Part shown: positions 4,661-5,289 of the stretch, piece after piece
Layout: each line of letters opens with the position of its first letter
How positions within the stretch are numbered: position 1 is the stretch's first letter
DNA from: an uncultured Oxalobacteraceae bacterium
GTDB taxonomy: Bacteria > Pseudomonadota > Gammaproteobacteria > Burkholderiales > Burkholderiaceae
DNA length: 5,289 bases
Assembly (NCBI GenBank): GCA_946479705.1
Contig: CAMLHI010000185.1
Coordinates: 1 to 5,289, forward strand
Direction of reading: 5' to 3'
Made by a program: the position numbers and the translations under genes
The notes under the pieces: model-generated
Told to the model about the DNA's origin: nothing
What the model saw: only the letters and a program-made list of their open reading frames with translations
The model's database searches: none

Positions 4661-5263
4661 CTAGAATTGAAAGCCGGGCGGCAAATCCGAACGCGGCTTG
4701 GGTGGCGCGGTCTCGGTGGAACGCTGGGTCGGAGCCGGCTCGGCCGCGCGCGCCGGTGCCGTCACCGCCGGCGCTGCCGGCTCGGCCGCGCTGTAGCGGT
4801 AGGAAGGCGGCAACATCGACTTGGCCGGATAGTCGGCCGCGCTCAGCGCGGTGCCCCACTGTCCGGCTCCGAAGCCGGTCAGCTTGCTGCGTCCGATGAG
4901 GAGGAAAGGCAGCGAGCCGTCGCTGCCGGCCTGGTTCAGTGCGTCGGCATCGGCATTGCTGCTGACGGTTTTCTCGCTGAAGGGAATGCCGCGCTGGCGC
5001 AGGAAATCCCTGGCCTGGTCGCAGGCGCCGCACTGGGCTGCGGTGTACAGGGTGACCGGGTGATTGCGGGCCGCGCGCGCCAGTGCATACGGCAGCGCTA
5101 TCTGCGCGGGCGCCGGAGCGTCGCCCAGTTCCTCGGCCCTGGGATGGCTGGTGTCGGGCGTGTCGCTGTAATGCACTACGCCCTTGGCATCCTTCCACTT
5201 ATAGACTTGCGCTTCGGCGTTGCCGATGCATAGGAGCAGCGCGAGCGCGGCAATGGCTTTCAT
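4661..5263 (-). CDS. Exported DUF4124 and glutaredoxin-like two-domain protein
   Basis: A 200-residue protein with a Sec signal (MKAIAALALLLCIGNAEA, cleavage near residue 18). A short DUF4124 module follows (QVYKWKDAKGVVHYSDTP, 19-36). A glutaredoxin fold starts with VTLYTAAQC and has the redox pair Cys78-Gly-Ala-Cys81, a helix ARDFLRQRGIPF, the SLPFLLIG strand with the likely cis-Pro119, and LTGF (128-131) before an AADYP helix end. Residues 155-190 form an Ala/Pro-rich, probably disordered tail ending DLPPGFQF. The signal peptide places the CXXC in the periplasm, suggesting a thiol-disulfide role; substrates and direction are unknown. GAGGA (5272-5268) lies 4 bases before ATG 5263. It heads a probable operon with holC and the DUF2486-like gene. 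Cys12 lies in the signal core and does not look like a lipobox. The domain calls are good; the function is inferred. Confidence 0.9.
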   Translation of the reverse strand: MKAIAALALLLCIGNAEAQVYKWKDAKGVVHYSDTPDTSHPRAEELGDAPAPAQIALPYALARAARNHPVTLYTAAQCGACDQARDFLRQRGIPFSEKTVSSNADADALNQAGSDGSLPFLLIGRSKLTGFGAGQWGTALSAADYPAKSMLPPSYRYSAAEPAAPAVTAPARAAEPAPTQRSTETAPPKPRSDLPPGFQF

Positions 5264-5289
5264 GCTGTCCTCAGGATTGCATGCCGTTA

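Noticed and set aside
4647..5198. N-terminal extension of the holC frame up to 5198
   Set aside because: This part overlaps the DUF4124-glutaredoxin gene and reads as an Arg/Gln/Gly-rich shadow. HolC homologues begin at the MTRIDFHT segment.
5226..5263. Lipoprotein signal in the DUF4124-glutaredoxin protein (Cys12) or the cytochrome (Cys8)
   Set aside because: Neither cysteine is preceded by a proper lipobox, and each sits inside the hydrophobic core with a later, better signal-peptidase I site.
5264..5289. Possible stop codon (TAA, minus strand 5289-5287) of another upstream gene
   Set aside because: Only the last bases are in the window, so no coding frame can be shown.

Overview
The window looks like ordinary chromosomal core DNA from a high-GC betaproteobacterium, most likely of the Burkholderiales and perhaps Oxalobacteraceae (Massilia/Duganella/Janthinobacterium-like). 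This is inferred from the GC-rich third positions, a small Trp-rich membrane protein of the TIGR04438 type, a DUF2486-like gene directly behind holC, and a c551/c552-type cytochrome. I see no insertion sequence, phage gene, CRISPR array, tRNA, rRNA or toxin-antitoxin pair. Seven genes fill almost all of the window.

Left block (1-1961, all on the minus strand). In transcription order it holds a 75-residue Trp-rich membrane protein, a LysR-type regulator, and lgt (prolipoprotein diacylglyceryl transferase), which runs off the left edge. The lysR stop and the lgt start share one base (TGATG), so lgt is probably translationally coupled to the regulator. A 7-bp dyad lies between the Trp-rich gene and lysR.

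Centre (1962-2500). A divergent intergenic region leads rightwards to a small periplasmic cytochrome c of the c551/c552 class. A strong hairpin with A/T runs on both sides separates this gene from the convergent livK-like gene and should terminate transcription from both directions.

Right block (2501-5263, all minus strand). A probable operon reads: exported DUF4124-plus-glutaredoxin protein, holC (DNA polymerase III chi), then a DUF2486-like helical protein only 2 bp after holC. After about 210 bp with a promoter candidate and several inverted repeats comes a branched-chain amino-acid ABC transporter binding protein, with no permease or ATPase genes visible beside it.

I found no new multi-gene system. 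The points most worth a second look are the tight holC/DUF2486 pair (a possible chi partner in a lineage where HolD/psi is not generally recognised), the exported CGAC glutaredoxin fused to DUF4124, the lysR-lgt coupling, and a perfect hairpin in the leader of the cytochrome gene.
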